Positions 11,550-13,185 of a DNA stretch of 13,185 bases are shown here, piece after piece (position 1 is the first letter of the stretch; each line of letters begins with the position of its first letter). The DNA lies in contig JAAZPS010000166.1 of NCBI GenBank assembly GCA_012797095.1, forward strand, positions 1-13,185, read 5' to 3'. Source of the DNA: Bacillota bacterium (GTDB lineage: Bacteria; Bacillota; Dethiobacteria; DTU022). The notes beneath the pieces are model-generated. The model was not told where the DNA came from and did no database searches. It saw only the letters and a program-made list of their open reading frames with translations. A program made the position numbers and the translations under genes.

Positions 11550-12371
11550 TTGAAACCTTTTTTGAAATGGGCCGGCGGCAAGTACCGGATCGTCGATCGG
11601 ATCAGGGCACAGCTGCCACCGGGAGACAGGCTGGTGGAGCCGTTCGTCGGATCGGGCGCCGTATTCCTCAATATTGACTTTCCTGCGTACCTGCTCAGCG
11701 ACAGCAATGCCGACCTGATCAACCTGTACCGGGTTCTGCAGGAAGAGGGCACCGATTTTGTGGAATACTGCCGGGAATATTTCACTCCGGCAGCAAATCG
11801 CGAGGAGGAATACTACCGTCTGCGCGAGCTGTTCAACCGCACCACCGGGCGTCACCGGAAAGCTGCTCTCTTTCTGTACCTGAACCGCCACTGCTACAAT
11901 GGTCTTTGCCGGTACAACTCCTCGGGAGAATTCAACACCCCTTTTGGAAGATACAAGAAACCCTATTTCCCCAAAAAAGAGATGCTCTCCTTCGCCCGAA
12001 AAGCCCGCAGGGCTGTTTTCGTCTGCAAAGATTTCCGCAAGCTGATGGCCGGTCTGACCCCCGGGGATGTGGTCTACGGCGACCCCCCCTATGTCCCCCT
12101 TTCCGCCACGGCCGGCTTTACCGAGTACAGCCGCGGCGGTTTTGGCCTTGAAGAACAGGAAAAGCTGGCCGGGCTGGCCCTCAGGCTGGCCGGAGAAGGC
12201 ATCCCGGTGCTGCTCTCCAACCACGACACCGCCTTTACCCGGCAGCTTTACCGCGATGCCCGGCTGACCTCGTTCGAGGTCCAGCGGTTTATCAGCGCCC
12301 GGGGAGAAAACCGGAACAAGGCTTCCGAGATCCTGGCCCTGTTCCGCGGAGCCGGGGGGCAATCGAGGTGA
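11550..12371 (+). CDS. dam: Dam-family DNA adenine-N6 methyltransferase (predicted GATC)
   Basis: This enzyme family moves a methyl group from S-adenosylmethionine to adenine N6, classically in GATC. The 273-residue protein has the alpha-group motif order. PFLKWAGGK (3-11) and EPFVGSGAVFLN (30-41) form the S-adenosylmethionine pocket. D51 and DLIN (55-58) follow. A target-recognition stretch runs from LNRHCYNGLCRYN (111-123) to FNTPFGRY (128-135). The catalytic DPPY is at 178-181, VLLSNHDT at 220-227, and the C-terminal FISARGENRNKASEILA at 248-264. Length and motifs match full-length Dam and DpnM-type enzymes. The start is TTG; no in-frame ATG is available upstream. No restriction endonuclease gene is next to it (thiolase upstream, convergent RecQ downstream), so it looks like a solitary methylase. 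GATC specificity is inferred from family likeness. Confidence 0.93.
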   Translation: MKPFLKWAGGKYRIVDRIRAQLPPGDRLVEPFVGSGAVFLNIDFPAYLLSDSNADLINLYRVLQEEGTDFVEYCREYFTPAANREEEYYRLRELFNRTTGRHRKAALFLYLNRHCYNGLCRYNSSGEFNTPFGRYKKPYFPKKEMLSFARKARRAVFVCKDFRKLMAGLTPGDVVYGDPPYVPLSATAGFTEYSRGGFGLEEQEKLAGLALRLAGEGIPVLLSNHDTAFTRQLYRDARLTSFEVQRFISARGENRNKASEILALFRGAGGQSR

Positions 12372-12386
12372 GAAGGGGACCCTTCA

Positions 12387-12407
12387 GGAAAACACCGGCT
12401 GTTTTCC
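12387..12407. terminator. Stem-loop between convergent dam and recQ, possible terminator
   Basis: GGAAAACA (12387-12394) pairs perfectly with TGTTTTCC (12400-12407) around the 5-nt loop CCGGC. It sits centrally in the 57-bp gap between the two converging stop codons, where a two-way terminator is expected. Neither side has a T-run after the stem, so efficient termination is uncertain. Confidence 0.4.
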
Positions 12408-12428
12408 ATCGGCTGTGAAGATACAATT

Positions 12429-13185
12429 TCACGACGGCCGGAGCTGCTGCTCCAGGTGCTCCTTGATCAACCGAAGAAAAGGCTCACCGAACCTTTCCAT
12501 TTTTACCTGGCCGATCCCCTTTACCTGCAGCAGGGACTCCCGATCCCGGGGCAGCCGCTCGGTCAATTCACGCAAGGTGCTGTCGGAAAAGATAATGTAG
12601 GGCGGCACCCCCTCCCGTGAGGCGATCTCCTTGCGCAGCCGGCGCATCCTTTCGAAAAGCCTGTCGGGAGCGGGAGCCGCTTTTTTCTTGCGCCGTCGCT
12701 GCCACACCTTTTCTCCATCCCTCAGGGGAGCGGCCGCTTTTGGCCCCAACCGGATCACCGGATAGTCGCCCCCGGTGAACGCCAGATAACCCTCGGCGGC
12801 AAGCAGGTTGATCAGTTCCTTGATCTGCGGCAGCGGATAATCCCTCATCAGGCCGTAGGTGGAAAGACCGTCAAGATGCAGCCGAAGGACCCGCTTGCTC
12901 CGGGATCCCTTCAAAATATCGGCAATCATACCGACACCGTAGCGCTCCCTGACCCGAACCACGCAGGAAAGGATCATCTGTGCCTCCAGGGTGATCTCGA
13001 CAAGTTCGCTGTCATCGCTGCAGTTACCGCAATTACCGCACTGCTGCGGCACCCCCTGCTCTCCAAAATAGAGGCGGATAAATCTGCGCAGGCAGCCGGA
13101 AGTATGACAGTAATCGGTGATCAGCTGAAGCTTCTGGTATTCGTTGGCTCTCCTACGGGGCGCATAGACCGTCTCGCCGATCATA
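12429..13185 (-). CDS. recQ: ATP-dependent DNA helicase RecQ, C-terminal portion (5' end beyond window)
   Basis: RecQ unwinds DNA in 3'-5' direction during repair and recombination. Only the last 251 residues lie in the window; the helicase core must lie past the right edge. The zinc-binding domain is clear: CLRRFIRLYFGE (31-42) followed by CGNCGNC (49-55), giving the four expected cysteines C31, C49, C52 and C55. A winged-helix RQC domain covers about 60-148. A basic linker (163-169, RRRKKK) follows, then an HRDC domain (about 173-247) with PPYIIFSDSTLRELTERLP and the LLQVKGIGQVKMERFG helix-hairpin. The methionine at 13184 is internal, not the start, because a RecQ needs the two RecA-like domains upstream. 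It converges on the methyltransferase gene. Confidence 0.93.
   Translation of the reverse strand, partial: MIGETVYAPRRRANEYQKLQLITDYCHTSGCLRRFIRLYFGEQGVPQQCGNCGNCSDDSELVEITLEAQMILSCVVRVRERYGVGMIADILKGSRSKRVLRLHLDGLSTYGLMRDYPLPQIKELINLLAAEGYLAFTGGDYPVIRLGPKAAAPLRDGEKVWQRRRKKKAAPAPDRLFERMRRLRKEIASREGVPPYIIFSDSTLRELTERLPRDRESLLQVKGIGQVKMERFGEPFLRLIKEHLEQQLRPS

Noticed and set aside
11547..12362. Minus-strand open frame of 271 codons opposite the methyltransferase
   Set aside because: The plus strand encodes full Dam motifs over the same length; the opposite translation has no recognisable features.
11550..12371. Restriction-modification system
   Set aside because: No endonuclease candidate lies beside the methyltransferase; its neighbours are a terminated thiolase and a convergent RecQ.

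Overview
The window (about 57% G+C by eye) reads like the chromosome of a Gram-positive-type, probably anaerobic bacterium of the Firmicutes/Clostridia kind. The reasons are strong AAGGAGG-type ribosome binding sites, two TTG starts, a sigma-A-like promoter, an Lgt and a RecQ C-terminus of the Firmicutes sort, and a stand-alone thiolase. This placement is an inference; no rRNA or tRNA gene is present to anchor it.

Layout. From 9516 down to 1, five genes lie on the minus strand. They are a divergent GltS-family sodium/glutamate symporter (9516-8137, with its own promoter at 9635-9663), a very large secreted helical-repeat protein (7952-3486, 1488 aa), a smaller paralogue of it (3486-1303, 727 aa), a four-helix small membrane protein (1276-899), and the N-terminal 229 residues of prolipoprotein diacylglyceryl transferase lgt (688-1, cut by the window edge). 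From 10164 up, the plus strand carries a thiolase (10164-11339) with a good rho-independent terminator, then a Dam-family adenine methyltransferase (11550-12371). Convergent to it is the C-terminal part of a RecQ helicase (13185-12429, cut by the window edge).

The most interesting part is 899-7952. The two repeat proteins have export signals without a lipobox. They are built from short helices, each opened by an Asp-x-Arg-Leu/Ile-like motif and recurring every 17-20 residues, plus a second repeat class opened by Leu-Pro-Leu/Phe. Both ends of the two proteins align with each other; the larger one has several hundred extra residues in the middle and an aromatic, cysteine-containing insert. They are translationally coupled (ATGATG overlap) and followed 26 bp later by the small membrane protein. 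I do not recognise the family. The likely picture is a three-gene cassette that makes two paired extracytoplasmic alpha-solenoids and a membrane partner; its function cannot be told from sequence alone.

The 647-bp gap between the divergent symporter and thiolase genes holds a clear minus-strand promoter, interleaved direct repeats and a perfect 14-bp palindrome. GATC sites are unusually dense in the window, most of all in the repeat genes, and the window itself encodes a predicted GATC methylase. That methylase starts at TTG behind a run of nine G.
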